DNA of 64,000 nucleotides, taken from Parastagonospora avenae f. sp. tritici 18332-5. Its lineage: Eukaryota > Ascomycota > Dothideomycetes > Pleosporales > Phaeosphaeriaceae. Below are positions 63,784 through 64,000 of the stretch, in pieces (within the stretch, counting starts at the first letter, position 1; every line of letters begins with the position of its first letter). Both the position numbers and the translations under genes were made by a program. The notes beneath the pieces were generated by a model, which was not told the DNA's origin, did not search any database, and saw only the letters and a list, made by a program, of their open reading frames with translations. The stretch covers positions 1 through 64,000 of the forward strand of contig JAFJTR010000115.1 in NCBI GenBank assembly GCA_022559985.1, read 5' to 3'.

Positions 63784-64000
63784 ATGACATCATTACTATC
63801 TCTGCCAAACGAACTCCTTCAGCACATCGCCAACTATCTGCCATTCTCCGCGCTTATCCTCCTCCAATGCGCCAACAGAAGGCTTCGGGATGTCTGCAAA
63901 AGTCATGTGGTCATTCAACATGTGGCACGACATGGCCACCACAACATCCCTGGCGCCATGTCTACCATCCTCAAGACGCACTCAACCTTGAATCGTGGCG
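63784..64000 (+). CDS. F-box protein, 5' part only
   Basis: An open frame from ATG 63784 runs 72 codons to the window edge. It opens MTSLLSLPNELLQHIANYLP, the F-box start (LPxELLxxIxxYL), followed by ALILLQCANRRLRDVCK, the usual end of the motif. F-box proteins link substrates to SCF ubiquitin ligases through Skp1. The substrate-binding part lies beyond the window. Confidence 0.82.
   Translation, partial: MTSLLSLPNELLQHIANYLPFSALILLQCANRRLRDVCKSHVVIQHVARHGHHNIPGAMSTILKTHSTLNRG

Noticed and set aside
1..64000. tRNA, rRNA or CRISPR features
   Set aside because: I looked for T-loop consensus (GGTTCGAATCC type) with a flanking cloverleaf and for evenly spaced repeats and found none.

Overview
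The window looks like a filamentous ascomycete nuclear contig. Genes are intron-poor with short GT-AG introns (46-130 nt, often with a CTAAC-type branch site). There are two HET-domain genes, a LaeA-like methyltransferase, a DUF3405 protein, a fungal POF1-type adenylyltransferase and a DUF1772 protein. Both Fot1/pogo-type transposons carry nonsense changes of the kind left by repeat-induced point mutation. The mix suggests Dothideomycetes, but the class is an inference. About twenty-three genes can be supported; the rest is intergenic DNA, transposon copies and decayed sequence.

Layout. 1-6.9 kb: one aquaporin gene in gene-poor DNA. 6.9-10.6 kb: a class I terpene synthase followed by a HET gene. 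10.7-16.0 kb: a BTB/POZ-family gene on the minus strand, cut in two by two back-to-back pogo-type elements that share TA target sites; deleting both elements and one TA restores its reading frame. 16-18 kb: no firm gene. 18-23.4 kb: a secreted protein with SnoaL/NTF2-like modules, a four-pass membrane protein and an amidase. 25.3-35.6 kb: a tail-anchored ubiquitin-like protein, POF1, a large disordered protein, the methyltransferase, and a basic/acidic protein with two SUMO-interacting-type motifs. 36-44.4 kb: a kelch membrane protein, a short-chain dehydrogenase and cobalamin-independent methionine synthase (MetE). 46-55.7 kb: an ankyrin protein, a DUF1772 protein, a conserved acidic protein, a second HET protein with WW-like C-terminal repeats, and a DUF3405 protein. 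56.4-64 kb: a small secreted protein, a larger secreted protein of unknown function, a cysteine-rich single-pass protein, a 2-oxoglutarate dioxygenase and the start of an F-box gene.

A family of about 200-227 bp elements recurs at 3.4, 24.4, 44.9, 48.8, 49.5 and 58.2 kb. These have roughly 29-bp imperfect terminal inverted repeats, and where both ends survive, 4-bp target duplications (exact in two copies, 3 of 4 bases in two). They look like a MITE family and sit in the gene-free gaps.

No operon-like pathway is evident. Genes are mostly independent housekeeping, secreted, signalling or self-recognition genes. The terpene synthase has no visible P450, transporter or regulator beside it, so it is not a recognisable cluster. 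The most informative locus is the interrupted BTB gene.
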